Positions 25,238-34,204 of a stretch of 64,000 nucleotides of DNA are shown here, piece by piece (the first letter of the stretch is position 1; each line of letters opens with the position of its first letter). The stretch spans positions 5,488,739 to 5,552,738 of the forward strand of contig NZ_CP070973.1 in NCBI RefSeq assembly GCF_017086405.1, in the 5' to 3' direction. The DNA is from Mycobacterium gordonae. Its GTDB lineage: Bacteria > Actinomycetota > Actinomycetes > Mycobacteriales > Mycobacteriaceae. The notes beneath the pieces were generated by a model that worked only from the letters and a program-made list of their open reading frames with translations, made no database searches and was not told the origin of the DNA. Position numbers and translations under genes: made by a program.

Positions 25238-27010
25238 TCAGCCCTGCGGCCGCTTACCCGCCGCAACCTCGCCCGGATACTCGTCATAGAACGGCACATA
25301 GCCCTCTTTGCGGCCGGCCAACACGTACAGCGGGTCTTCGACGTCAGCACCATACGCCTGCTTACGCAACTCCACCTTGCGGCTCTTGAACGTCGTGGTG
25401 TGCTCGAGCGACTCCACCAACCGGACGAATAGCGGCAGCGCGTAGGAGGGCAGCTTGTCGTACACGGCGCGGGCCAACGACTGGCCGTCGAATTCGGTGC
25501 CCTCTCGCAACTTGATCGCGGCCATCCCGGCCCGCCCGCCGGTGTCGGGCACCTCGACGCCGAACACCGTGCACTCCTCCACCGGCTTATCCGCGGCCAC
25601 CGCCGCCTCGACCTGCGTGGTGGCCACGTTCTCGCCCTTCCAACGGAACGTGTCGCCCAACCGGTCGACGAACGCCGCGTGGAATAAACCCTGCGGGCTC
25701 ATCACGTCACCAGTGTTGAACCAGCAGTCGCCCTCTTTGAAAGCGTTGCGCACCAACTTCTTTTCACTCGCCGACTTGTCGGTGTAGCCGTCAAACGGCT
25801 GCAGCCGATTGACCGGACTGAGCAACAGGCCGGGCTCGCCCGCGGGTACCCGGCGGACCCGCCCGTTGTCGTCGCGAACCGGTTCACCGGTGTCCGGGTC
25901 GTATTCGACGTAAGCCAGCGGCATCGGCGAAATCCCGGTGCTGCGAGGCACATTGAAGACGTTGATGAACGCGGTGGTGCCTTCGCTGGCGGCGTAGAAC
26001 TCGCAAACCCGGGAGATGCCAAAGCGTTCGGTGAATTCGTCCCAGATGTCCGGGCGCAGGCCGTTGCCGGCGATGACGCGGATCTTGTGCTTGCGGTCGG
26101 TCGGCTTGGCCGGCTGGTTGAGCAGGTATCGACAGACCTCGCCGATGTAGATGAACGCGGTGGCGCGGGCGTCGATCACCTCGTCCCAGAACCGCGACGC
26201 CGAAAACGATTTCCCCAGTGCCAGTGTCGCCCCGGAGTTGATCACCGACGACACCGCGACGGTCAGCGCGTTGTTGTGATAGAGCGGCAGGCAGCTGTAC
26301 AGCGTGTCGGAGCTCCGCAACCGCAACCCCAGCCCGCCGAACGCGCCCAGCGCCTTCAGCCAGCGGTAATGCGTCATCACGCTGGCCTTCGGATAACCGG
26401 TGGTGCCGGAGGTGAAGATGTAAAACGCGGTGTCCTTGGCACGCACCGCCGTCGACGAGGCCGGGTTTGTGGCCGGGGCGGTGGTGGCGAATCGTGCCAG
26501 GTCTTCAACGGTGAGCACGTCACCGACCGAGCCGCCGGATTCGCTGATGGCACTGACCAAGTCGGACTCGGCGATCAGCACCTTGGCGTCCAGCAGACCC
26601 AGGCTGTGTGCAAGGACGTCGCCGCGCTGGTGGTAGTTGAGCATGCCCGCGACCGCCCCGCACTTGACCACGGCCAGCATCGTCAGTACTGCGTGCGGCG
26701 AGTTGCGCAGCATGACACCGACGACGTCTCCGGGGCCGACCCCGCGCGCAGCCAGCACGGCGGCGTACCGGTTCGCCGTGGCGTTGGCTTCGCGGTAGGT
26801 GAGCTGTTGATCGCCGAACCTCAAGAAGACGCGGTCCGCATACCGGGCGGCCCGGTCCTGGAACACCGAGGCGATCGACGTTTTGGAGCTGGGGCGGGCC
26901 AGCAGGCCACCCACCCCCCTTGCGATCGACGGCGCGTCGGCGATGAGGCCGGGCACCTGCATGGCGATGTCGGTGAGCTTGACTCGTGCGCGTGCGCCTC
27001 GATCGGACAC
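25238..27010 (-). CDS. fadD6: Fatty-acid-CoA ligase FadD6 (FATP-like)
   Basis: The 590-residue adenylate-forming enzyme aligns by memory with M. tuberculosis FadD6 along its whole length. Motifs are the AMP-binding signature FYIFTSGTTGYPKASVMTH near residue 200, CLPLYHNN, YAASEG near 335, and GENVATTQVEAAV with the C-terminal catalytic Lys in FKSRKVELRKQAYG. It activates long-chain fatty acids to acyl-CoA and may couple this to uptake. GTG 27010 follows GAGGGATCAC and is preferred to the upstream start at 27061. It lies 35 bp after the LOG-family gene on the same strand. Confidence 0.93.
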   Translation of the reverse strand: MSDRGARARVKLTDIAMQVPGLIADAPSIARGVGGLLARPSSKTSIASVFQDRAARYADRVFLRFGDQQLTYREANATANRYAAVLAARGVGPGDVVGVMLRNSPHAVLTMLAVVKCGAVAGMLNYHQRGDVLAHSLGLLDAKVLIAESDLVSAISESGGSVGDVLTVEDLARFATTAPATNPASSTAVRAKDTAFYIFTSGTTGYPKASVMTHYRWLKALGAFGGLGLRLRSSDTLYSCLPLYHNNALTVAVSSVINSGATLALGKSFSASRFWDEVIDARATAFIYIGEVCRYLLNQPAKPTDRKHKIRVIAGNGLRPDIWDEFTERFGISRVCEFYAASEGTTAFINVFNVPRSTGISPMPLAYVEYDPDTGEPVRDDNGRVRRVPAGEPGLLLSPVNRLQPFDGYTDKSASEKKLVRNAFKEGDCWFNTGDVMSPQGLFHAAFVDRLGDTFRWKGENVATTQVEAAVAADKPVEECTVFGVEVPDTGGRAGMAAIKLREGTEFDGQSLARAVYDKLPSYALPLFVRLVESLEHTTTFKSRKVELRKQAYGADVEDPLYVLAGRKEGYVPFYDEYPGEVAAGKRPQG

Positions 27011-27045
27011 GTGATCCCTCGCTTCGTTAGTTCCCGCTGGGCCCG

Positions 27046-27603
27046 TCAGTCGGGCGCGCACGCCTGTAGCGCATCGCCGACTTTATCGACCACGATCAGC
27101 CGGTCGACGGCGGCCTGTGAGATGTAGCCGCTGTCGATCAATCCGTAAACCCAGGCGCGCACACCGTCGTAGTGACCCCACGGGTCCAGCAGCACGATGG
27201 GCTTCTCGTGTACGCCCAGATATCCCTCGGTCCAGGCGCTCAGCAATTCGTCCAGGGTGCCGACACCGCCCGGCAACGCGATGAAAGCGTCGGCCCGCTC
27301 CTCCATCACCTGCTTGCGCTCACGCAGCGTGTCCGTGACGATCAACTCGTCCGAATCGTGATCGGCCAGTTCGCGTTCCAGCAACATGGTGGGTATTACC
27401 CCGACGGTCCAACCGCCGTGCGCCCGGGCCGCCGAGGCCACCGCCCCCATCGCCGACACGTGACCGCCGCCCCACACCAGCGTCCAGCCCCGCTCGGCAA
27501 TCGCAGCACCGAGGGCCGCCGCGAGCTCCAGCAACTCCGGGTGCGTCGGCGACGCGGCGCAGTACACCGCGACCGTCCACCGGCCACTGGTTGCAGAAGG
27601 CAT
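27046..27603 (-). CDS. LOG-family protein (cytokinin riboside 5'-monophosphate phosphoribohydrolase-like, Rv1205)
   Basis: The 185-residue Rossmann-fold protein carries the LOG signature PGGVGTLDELLSAWT near residue 110 and GGGHVSAMGAVASAA near 50. M. tuberculosis Rv1205 is the known ortholog; it releases cytokinins, and proteasomal turnover of it has been described. ATG 27603 is used because upstream starts would extend antisense across the divergent ATPase gene. It is probably cotranscribed with fadD6. Confidence 0.92.
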   Translation of the reverse strand: MPSATSGRWTVAVYCAASPTHPELLELAAALGAAIAERGWTLVWGGGHVSAMGAVASAARAHGGWTVGVIPTMLLERELADHDSDELIVTDTLRERKQVMEERADAFIALPGGVGTLDELLSAWTEGYLGVHEKPIVLLDPWGHYDGVRAWVYGLIDSGYISQAAVDRLIVVDKVGDALQACAPD

Positions 27604-27666
27604 ATCCGAAACGTAGACCAACCCTGCACCGACTGCGTACCGAACCAGGGCCATAGACTCGCAACG

Positions 27667-29793
27667 GTGCCGATTCGTTGGAACGTCCCCCAGCACACGG
27701 TCGCGCTGCAGCGGCTCACCGCCGCCTTGGCCGACACGGGTGGCGCCGTGGTACTCGGACCCGACGGAGTCGGCAAGTCCACCTTGGCGCGGTTGGCCGC
27801 TGAAGAGTTCTGCGCTCAACACCCCACTACGACAACCCGTTGGGTGATCGGCACTCCGGCTGAGCGCGTGGTTCCGTTCGGGGCCTTTGGGCATCTGGTC
27901 GAAACCGCCGACATCGGCAAGCCCGCCGCGCTGTTGCGCGCCGCCCGCACCTCGCTGGTCCGTGCAGCCGAGGAGGGTGATCTGCTGCTCATCGTCGACG
28001 AGGCCCACGACCTGGACATCCTGTCGGCCACGCTGGTGTACCAGATGGCGCTCACCCACGCGGCCCGGATGATCGTCACGGCCCGTGCTGATGCGGCACC
28101 GCAGGCGATCGCGGCGTTGTGGACCGACGGCCTGCTCGACCGTATCGATCTCGAACCTCCCGGCGGGGCGACGACTGCGGCTGAGGTCGACGAATTCCTC
28201 GGTGAGTTGCCGGCGCCGGCACGATCCGTGCTGGACTATCTAGCGATTGCCGAGCCGCTGTCGCTGGCCGATCTGACGGCCCTGGCCGGCGACGGAGCGG
28301 TCAGCCTGGCCGAGGAACTGGGCGCCGCGGAAATCCGGCTGCGCGGCGGTGATTCCGACGAGCCCATGGTGTACACCGCGCACCCGTTGTTCGGCGAGCG
28401 CGCGGCGGCGGCGATGGGCCCGGACGGTGCTCGCCGGCGCCGTACCGAACTGGTCAATCTGCTCTCGCAGCATCCGTCGGAACACCCCAGCGCCCGGCTG
28501 CGGCTGGCGTCGCTGGCGCTGGACTGCGACGCCCCCCAGCCGGTAAGCGAGGTGGCCGCCGCCGCGCAGCAGGCGCTGCGCCTGGGTGACCTGCTGCTCG
28601 CCGAACGGTTGGCGCGCGTGGCCGTGGACCGGTCGGGCGCACTGGATGCGCGCCTGGTGCTGGGACAAGCACTGGGATGGCAGGGCCGCGGCCGCGAAGC
28701 CGGTGCCGTGCTGGCGGCGGTGAATCCGGGCGAGCTCTCGGAATCCGACTTGATGGCGTGGGCGGTGCCGCGGGCCGCCAACCAGTTCTTCATGCTGGGC
28801 GAGCCGGAGAAGGCCACCGCATTTCTGCAGACCACCCGCGGTCGGCTCACCGATCCGGCAGCACGCACCGTCCTGGACGGGTTGAATGCCACGTTTGCGA
28901 TGAACGCCGGAAACCTACGGCGCGCAATGACTCTGGCGACCGAGGTGCTGTCGGGGTCGTCGGCCGGTGACATGGCGGTGTCGTGGGCGGCCAGTGCGGC
29001 CGTGTTGTCCTCGGCCCGGATGGGCCGCTTCGGTGATGTCGAACGACTGGCAGTGCAGGCGGCAGCCGCCGAGCATCCCGGGCTGTTGCGGTTCACGGTC
29101 GGGCTCGGCCAGATCACGTCACTGTTGATGGCGGGCGAGGTGGCGCAGGCCCAGACGCTGGCCCAGCAATTCACCGACTTCGCCGAGCTGCAACAGCCCG
29201 GACGGGCGATCGGTGAAGTGCTGACCGCTTACGTGCTCCTCGTCAAAGGTGAATTCGGCACCGCGGCAGCACTTTTGGAACCAGCCGCGGCCGAGTTGGA
29301 ACACACCGGCTATTCCTGGGGCCCGTTGTCGCTGATGTTGTTGACGACGTCCATCGCCAGGCAGGGCGATATTCCCGGCTCGGCGAAAGCGTTGCGGCGC
29401 GCGGAGTCCCGGCACGGGACGAAGTCCGCCCTGTTCGCGCCCGAGCTCGGGCTGGCGCGGGCTTGGACCCGGGCAACCGCCCGGGACGACACCGGCGCCG
29501 TCACGGCGGCGCGGGAGGCGGCCAGATCCGCCGAGCGGGCCGGGCAGTCGGCGGTGGCATTGCTGGCCTGGCATGACGCCGTCCGGCTTGGCGACCGGCG
29601 GGCGGCCGACCCGGCCACCCGGATCGCATCCGAAATCGACTGTCCGGTAGGCCATCTCATCGTCCAGCACGTCCGCGCCCTGGTGGCCGGCGATGCGGGC
29701 GAACTCCTGGCGGTGGCTGACGAACTGGCTGCGATCGGGATGGGTGCCGCTGCCGGGGATGCGCGCCGGCAAGCCCAGCAGTTCGGTGCTTAA
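27667..29793 (+). CDS. Large P-loop ATPase, STAND/LuxR-like regulator without DNA-binding tail (Rv1204c-like)
   Basis: The protein has 708 residues from GTG 27667 (PIRWNVPQHTVALQRL). Walker A is GPDGVGKST at residues 31-39 and Walker B is LLLIVDEAHDLD near residue 105. The C-terminal 450 residues are Ala-rich helical repeats resembling the TPR-like arm of MalT/LuxR-type STAND proteins. No helix-turn-helix is visible at the end (...RRQAQQFGA). Function is unknown. It is divergent from the LOG gene by 63 bp and overlaps dapE by 4 bp tail to tail. Longer upstream frames are antisense to the LOG gene and were not used. Confidence 0.8.
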   Translation: MPIRWNVPQHTVALQRLTAALADTGGAVVLGPDGVGKSTLARLAAEEFCAQHPTTTTRWVIGTPAERVVPFGAFGHLVETADIGKPAALLRAARTSLVRAAEEGDLLLIVDEAHDLDILSATLVYQMALTHAARMIVTARADAAPQAIAALWTDGLLDRIDLEPPGGATTAAEVDEFLGELPAPARSVLDYLAIAEPLSLADLTALAGDGAVSLAEELGAAEIRLRGGDSDEPMVYTAHPLFGERAAAAMGPDGARRRRTELVNLLSQHPSEHPSARLRLASLALDCDAPQPVSEVAAAAQQALRLGDLLLAERLARVAVDRSGALDARLVLGQALGWQGRGREAGAVLAAVNPGELSESDLMAWAVPRAANQFFMLGEPEKATAFLQTTRGRLTDPAARTVLDGLNATFAMNAGNLRRAMTLATEVLSGSSAGDMAVSWAASAAVLSSARMGRFGDVERLAVQAAAAEHPGLLRFTVGLGQITSLLMAGEVAQAQTLAQQFTDFAELQQPGRAIGEVLTAYVLLVKGEFGTAAALLEPAAAELEHTGYSWGPLSLMLLTTSIARQGDIPGSAKALRRAESRHGTKSALFAPELGLARAWTRATARDDTGAVTAAREAARSAERAGQSAVALLAWHDAVRLGDRRAADPATRIASEIDCPVGHLIVQHVRALVAGDAGELLAVADELAAIGMGAAAGDARRQAQQFGA

Positions 29794-30854
29794 CCGCTGA
29801 GGTAACTCCGCAGCATGTCCACCGCGGCGCTGATCGCGGCGACCGGCACCCGCTCGTCGCGCTTATGCGCCAGATTGGGGTCGCCGGGCCCGTAGTTCAG
29901 CGCGGGGATTCCTCGCGCCGCGAACCGCGAGACGTCGGTCCAGCCGTACTTCGCCCGCACCTGGCCCCCCGCGGCCTCGACGAGAGACTTGGCGGCCGGC
30001 GCCGCCAGGCCGGGTAGCGCACCGGCCGCGGAGTCGGTCAGATCAATGGACACGTCGAGCCCGTCGAGCACCTGGTGGACGTGCTGCAGAGCTTCGCCGG
30101 GCGAGCGGTCCGGCGCGAAGCGGAAGTTGACCGTGACCGAAGCTGCATCCGGAATCACGTTTCCCGCGATGCCGCCGTCGACCCGTACCGCCGACAATCC
30201 CTCCCGATACACGCAGCCGTCGATGTCGACGCTGCGCGCCGAGTAGCCCGCAAGTCGATCAAGCACGGCACCCAACTTGTGAATAGCGTTGTCTCCCAAC
30301 CAGGAACGGGCAGAGTGCGCGCGGGTTCCGGTGGCGCTGACGACCACCCGCAACGTGCCCTGGCAACCAGCCTCGATGAACCCGCCGGTGGGCTCGCCCA
30401 GGATGGCGACATCGGCTGCCAGCCAATCTGGCAGCTCACGCTCCAGTCGGCCCAAGCCGTTTGCCGCGGACTCGATCTCCTCGCAGTCGTAGAACACCAG
30501 GGTCAGGTCGTGCGCCGGTTCGGCGACCGTGGCCGCCAGGTGCAGGAAGACGGCGTCGCCGGATTTCATATCGGAGGTGCCGCAGCCATGCAGGTCGCCG
30601 TTCTCGATGCGGCTGGGCAGGTTACCGGCCACCGGGACGGTGTCCAGATGCCCGGCCAGCAGCACCCGCGACGGCCGGCCCAGCGCCGTGCGCGCCAGGA
30701 TCGCGTTGCCATTGCGAATGATCTCGAACCCCGAGGCCTGGTCACGCAGGGCCGCCTCGACTTCGTCGGCGATGCGGGCCTCGTCACGCGACTCGCTGGG
30801 GATATCGACCAGCGCCGCGGTCAGCTCGACCGGGTCTCCGCGTAAATCCAGCAC
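29790..30854 (-). CDS. dapE: Succinyl-diaminopimelate desuccinylase
   Basis: The 354-residue M20 metallopeptidase matches DapE (Rv1202). It hydrolyses N-succinyl-LL-diaminopimelate in lysine/peptidoglycan precursor synthesis. Metal-site motifs are LLAGHLDTVPVAGN near residue 65, GCGTSDMKSGDAVF near 93 and FYDCEEIES near 127. GTG 30854 gives the M. tuberculosis start (LDLRGDPVELTA). It is divergent from dapD, the enzyme two steps earlier in the same pathway. Confidence 0.94.
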   Translation of the reverse strand: MLDLRGDPVELTAALVDIPSESRDEARIADEVEAALRDQASGFEIIRNGNAILARTALGRPSRVLLAGHLDTVPVAGNLPSRIENGDLHGCGTSDMKSGDAVFLHLAATVAEPAHDLTLVFYDCEEIESAANGLGRLERELPDWLAADVAILGEPTGGFIEAGCQGTLRVVVSATGTRAHSARSWLGDNAIHKLGAVLDRLAGYSARSVDIDGCVYREGLSAVRVDGGIAGNVIPDAASVTVNFRFAPDRSPGEALQHVHQVLDGLDVSIDLTDSAAGALPGLAAPAAKSLVEAAGGQVRAKYGWTDVSRFAARGIPALNYGPGDPNLAHKRDERVPVAAISAAVDMLRSYLSG

Positions 30855-30880
30855 GTCCCCAGTATGCCGAGGAGACACGG

Positions 30881-30912
30881 AAGCACCCTTTTCGTCGGCG
30901 TGTCGGGTGCTT
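30881..30912. promoter_or_regulatory. Inverted repeat in the dapE-dapD divergent promoter region
   Basis: AAGCACCC (30881-30888) and GGGTGCTT (30905-30912) are perfect 8-bp arms separated by 16 nt, followed by TTTGTGT. It sits in the 94-bp gap between the two start codons. It could be an operator for both dap genes or a leader hairpin of dapD. I recognise no riboswitch. Confidence 0.45.
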
Positions 30913-30948
30913 TTGTGTCTGCTCGGTCAGGAAAGTAACCTGACCGCC

Positions 30949-31893
30949 GTGACTGGAGCTGCAGGCATTGGCCTGGCGACCCTTGCCTCCGACGGATCTG
31001 TCCTCGACGCATGGTTCCCCGAACCCGAACTGACCGAATCGGAAACCACCGCGACGACACGGCTGGCGTTGTCCGACCTGCCCGCGGTGCTGGGCACGCT
31101 CGTCGGCCGCGACGACGACCGCCAGACCGAGACCATCGCGATCCGCACCGCGATCGGCTCGCTGGACGATGCGGCCGCCGACGCCTACGACGCCTACCTG
31201 CGGCTGCACCTACTGTCGCACCGCCTGGTGGCACCGCACGGGCTGAACGCCGGCGGCCTGTTCGGGGTATTGACCAATGTGGTGTGGACCAACCGTGGTC
31301 CCTGCGCGGTCGAAGGTTTCGAAGCGGTGCGGGCGCGGCTGCGCCGACTCGGACCGGTGACCGTCTACGGCGTCGACAAATTCCCGCGGATGGTCGACTA
31401 CGTACTGCCGTCGGGAGTTCGCATCGCCGATGCCGACCGCGTCCGGCTCGGCGCCCACCTGGCCCCGGGCACCACCGTGATGCACGAGGGCTTCGTCAAC
31501 TTCAACGCCGGAACCCTGGGCGCCTCCATGGTCGAAGGCCGCATCTCGGCGGGCGTCGTCGTCGGTGACGGCTCCGACATCGGCGGTGGTGCCTCGATCA
31601 TGGGCACGTTGTCCGGAGGTGGCGCACAAGTCATCTCGATCGGCAAGCGCTGCCTGCTGGGGGCAAACGCCGGACTGGGCATATCGCTGGGCGACGACTG
31701 CGTGGTGGAAGCGGGCCTCTACATCACCGCGGGCACCAAAGTGACGACGCCCGAAGGGGATTCAGTCAAGGCACGCGACCTGTCCGGCGGCAGCAACCTG
31801 CTGTTCCGCCGCAATTCGCTGACCGGTGCGGTCGAGGTGGTGTCCCGCGACGGTCAGGGCATCGCACTCAACGCCGAACTGCATGCCAACTGA
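30949..31893 (+). CDS. dapD: Tetrahydrodipicolinate N-succinyltransferase
   Basis: The 314-residue protein matches actinobacterial DapD (Rv1201c) nearly throughout, for example FPRMVDYV, ADRVRLGAHLAPGTTVMHEGFVN and GASMVEGRISAGVVVGDGSD. The C-terminal half is a left-handed beta-helix of hexapeptide repeats, with the active site at trimer interfaces. It succinylates tetrahydrodipicolinate using succinyl-CoA. GTG 30949 matches the known N-terminus VTGAAGIGLA. Its 3' end overlaps the convergent MFS gene by 40 bp. Confidence 0.95.
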   Translation: MTGAAGIGLATLASDGSVLDAWFPEPELTESETTATTRLALSDLPAVLGTLVGRDDDRQTETIAIRTAIGSLDDAAADAYDAYLRLHLLSHRLVAPHGLNAGGLFGVLTNVVWTNRGPCAVEGFEAVRARLRRLGPVTVYGVDKFPRMVDYVLPSGVRIADADRVRLGAHLAPGTTVMHEGFVNFNAGTLGASMVEGRISAGVVVGDGSDIGGGASIMGTLSGGGAQVISIGKRCLLGANAGLGISLGDDCVVEAGLYITAGTKVTTPEGDSVKARDLSGGSNLLFRRNSLTGAVEVVSRDGQGIALNAELHAN

Positions 31894-33206
31894 GCGGGTT
31901 TCCCCGCTGGCTCGGCGAGCGCGACACCGTTGGTCTCGGGCAGCAGATAGGTGGCCCCCAGGCTGACCAGTGCCAAAGTCGCCATCATGAGCCCGATCGC
32001 CCAGCTGCCGTAATGCTCTAACAGCGGGTCCGCGATCAGCGGCGGCACCGCCCCGCCGATGACCCCGGCGGCATTGACCGACAGCGCCGTCCCGGTGTAC
32101 CGGTAACGCGTCGCGAACAATTCGGGGACGAACACGGAGACGGGCCCGAAAACGGCCCCGTCGACGGCGAACAGCCCGGCAAGCGCCAACACGAACAAGC
32201 CGACGTCGCCCGAGTCGACCATCGGCATCACCAACAGCGCCCAGGGCACGGCCAGGGCCCAACACACCAACAGGACACGACGGCGACCAAACCTGTCGCT
32301 GAGTGTCGACGTGAGCGCCGCCGCTGCGATACAAGTCAGGCCACCCAACGCGCCCACCAGCAGGATGACGTTGCGCGAATACCCGAGATGGGTGTTCGCG
32401 TATGCGGTCAGGTAGGTGCTGGCCAGATACACCAGACCGAAGCAGCCCAGCGCGCAGCCGGCGGCCAGCACCACCTCGCGTCGTTGCCGTCGCAGCACCT
32501 GGACGAACGGCGTTCCCGCAGCGGCGTTCTGAGACTCTTGCTGTGCGAACACCGGGGTTTCCCCGATATTCAGCCGCACGTACAGCGCGATCGCGATCAG
32601 CACCCCGCTGAACAGGAACGGAATACGCCAGCCCCAACTCATGAACGCCGAACTGCGCGCGCCGATGGTGAAATTCACGCCGAGGAAAGTCAGACTGGTC
32701 AGCACCAGGGCGATGCCGCCGCCGATTACGGTGAACATCCCGTACCGCCCACGTTTTCCTGGCGGGGCCGTCTCGGCGCTCAACAGCGCCGAACCCGCCC
32801 ACTCACCGCCCACCGCGAAACCTTGTAGAAGCCGAAGGGCGACCAGGATCAACGGAGCCGCGCCACCCACCGTCGCGGTAGGAGGAACCAGGCCGACGGT
32901 CACGGTGGACAGCGCCATGATCAGCAGGGTCGCGACCAGAGTCCGCTTGCGCCCCAAACGATCTCCGAAGTGCCCGAAGACCACCGCACCCAGTGGCCGG
33001 GACAGGAATGCGGTGGCGAATGTGCCCATCGACGCGACAGTGGCCATGGTGGGACTCAGCTGCGGATAAAAGACGGTCGGAAACACCAGTGCCGCCGCGG
33101 TGCCGTAGATGAAGAAGTCGTAATACTCGACCGTCGAGCCGACCAGACAGGCGAGGGCAATCCGCCTCATGGACGACGCGTGGGGGTCAACTTCTGATCG
33201 GCGCAC
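31854..33206 (-). CDS. MFS transporter, metabolite:H+ symporter family (Rv1200-like)
   Basis: The protein has about 450 residues with 12 predicted transmembrane segments. It opens RRIALACLVGSTVEYYDFFIYGTAAAL and carries the MFS loop motif GDRLGRKRTLV near residue 80 and SDRFGRRRVLL near 290. It belongs to the proline/betaine/shikimate-type symporters; the substrate is unknown. The start is uncertain: GTG 33206, ATG 33170 and 33251 are all in frame. It lies downstream of the MarR gene on the same strand with a gap of only 30-75 bp, so MarR may control it. Confidence 0.85.
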   Translation of the reverse strand: MRRSEVDPHASSMRRIALACLVGSTVEYYDFFIYGTAAALVFPTVFYPQLSPTMATVASMGTFATAFLSRPLGAVVFGHFGDRLGRKRTLVATLLIMALSTVTVGLVPPTATVGGAAPLILVALRLLQGFAVGGEWAGSALLSAETAPPGKRGRYGMFTVIGGGIALVLTSLTFLGVNFTIGARSSAFMSWGWRIPFLFSGVLIAIALYVRLNIGETPVFAQQESQNAAAGTPFVQVLRRQRREVVLAAGCALGCFGLVYLASTYLTAYANTHLGYSRNVILLVGALGGLTCIAAAALTSTLSDRFGRRRVLLVCWALAVPWALLVMPMVDSGDVGLFVLALAGLFAVDGAVFGPVSVFVPELFATRYRYTGTALSVNAAGVIGGAVPPLIADPLLEHYGSWAIGLMMATLALVSLGATYLLPETNGVALAEPAGKPAQLACSSALSAMP

Positions 33207-33281
33207 AGCGAGCGAGATTACGGCGTCAAACCCGGTGAGCGCCGTGAACAAGCTGGAAACATCCTGGGTCCTGGGCGCGCG

Positions 33282-33785
33282 TCATCCCCACAGCTTGGGC
33301 GACTTGTAGACGTTGGTGGGGTCGTAGTCGAATCCGGTCGTCGACACATCACCAACCTCGTGCAGTAGCCGCCGCAACTCGGCCAGACCGGCTTCGCCCA
33401 CGCGTTCGGCGATCGCGTGGTCGAGTGCGGCGGCCGCGCGCCGGCGTGCGGTGACATACTCGACTGCCTTCGGCGTCAGTACCACCACTTTCTCGCGTTG
33501 GTCATTGGGCGAGACCTCGGTCTCCACGTAACCGTCGCGGCGCAGTTCGCCGACGAGTTTGCTGGCCGCCTGCCGCGAGACGTCGAATTGTCGCCCCATG
33601 TCCGAAATCGTCATCGGTCCGGGCTGCGCGTAGAGGGCGAAAACGTAGTTCATCGCGAAGCGCCGTTCCGGGAATCCGGCGGCTTCCATGTCGTTATCCA
33701 GCCTAGTGACGTAACTCCACCAGGCCATGCGCATGCCCTGACCGAGCTCGGTCTGCGGCGATCGCGGCCGCTGCTCGTCAACCAT
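33282..33785 (-). CDS. MarR-family transcriptional regulator
   Basis: The 167-residue winged-helix protein has FALYAQPGPMTISDMGRQFDVSRQAASKLVGELRRDGYVETEVSPNDQREKVVVLTPKAVEYV, a clear MarR DNA-binding domain with wing Asp/Arg. ATG 33785 is taken; TTG 33794 is an alternative. A perfect palindrome 32 bp upstream also precedes the divergent small secreted protein gene, which makes both genes likely targets. The MFS transporter follows in the same direction. This gene is not in the M. tuberculosis order at this site. Confidence 0.86.
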   Translation of the reverse strand: MVDEQRPRSPQTELGQGMRMAWWSYVTRLDNDMEAAGFPERRFAMNYVFALYAQPGPMTISDMGRQFDVSRQAASKLVGELRRDGYVETEVSPNDQREKVVVLTPKAVEYVTARRRAAAALDHAIAERVGEAGLAELRRLLHEVGDVSTTGFDYDPTNVYKSPKLWG

Positions 33786-33816
33786 TATTGACAAGGTACC
33801 CGACCGGTCGTAATGT

Positions 33817-33848
33817 GAGTAACTGTCAACCAGAGTTGACAGTTACTC
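33817..33848. promoter_or_regulatory. Perfect MarR-type operator between divergent genes
   Basis: GAGTAACTGTCAA (33817-33829) and TTGACAGTTACTC (33836-33848) are perfect 13-bp inverted arms with a 6-bp spacer. The right arm ends just before the AAGGGAG ribosome site of the secreted-protein gene. An extra TTGACA half-site lies at 33788-33793. Position and symmetry fit MarR autoregulation and control of the divergent gene. Confidence 0.8.
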
Positions 33849-33862
33849 GAAGGGAGTAAGAA

Positions 33863-34108
33863 ATGTCGAAAATCCGCATCTTGTCGGCGGGGGTGTTGTG
33901 CGCCGCCGGACTGTCGCTGGCGGCCGGCCTGGCTGGACCGGCAGTCGCCGCGGCCGCCCCCGGTCAGCCTGACCTGGGTCCGATCCATGCACCGATGGCG
34001 CCGCTGCGGCCGACCCCGCCGCCGACGCACCCGATCTACCACTACACCGACGATTTGACTCACCCGGTCTGGTCGGTCACCCATCCTTTCTGGGCGATGG
34101 TGCCCTGA
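33863..34108 (+). CDS. Small secreted proline-rich protein
   Basis: The 81-residue protein has a clear Sec signal peptide (MSKIRILSAGVLCAAGLSLAAGLAGPAVAAAAP, cleavage near AAA-AP). The mature part is about 48 residues: proline/histidine-rich (APMAPLRPTPPPTHPIYHYTDDLTHP) with a WSVTHPFW tail. There are no cysteines or domains I recognise. The ribosome site AAGGGAG lies 6 bp before ATG 33863. It is controlled from a promoter carrying the MarR palindrome. Function is unknown; induction by a MarR ligand, such as a phenolic or oxidant, is a guess. Confidence 0.75.
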   Translation: MSKIRILSAGVLCAAGLSLAAGLAGPAVAAAAPGQPDLGPIHAPMAPLRPTPPPTHPIYHYTDDLTHPVWSVTHPFWAMVP

Positions 34109-34204
34109 GCCCCCTCCCGCCGCGAGGGAGCGCGAAAAACCGGCGGCTACGGCTGTCCTCATACATTCGTGCGCCCTCGCAGCATCGCCCCTCGGGGGTA
34201 GGCG

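Noticed and set aside
27172..27666. 165-codon N-terminal extension of the ATPase gene at 27667
   Set aside because: It lies fully antisense to the conserved LOG-family gene and has arginine/histidine-rich shadow composition.
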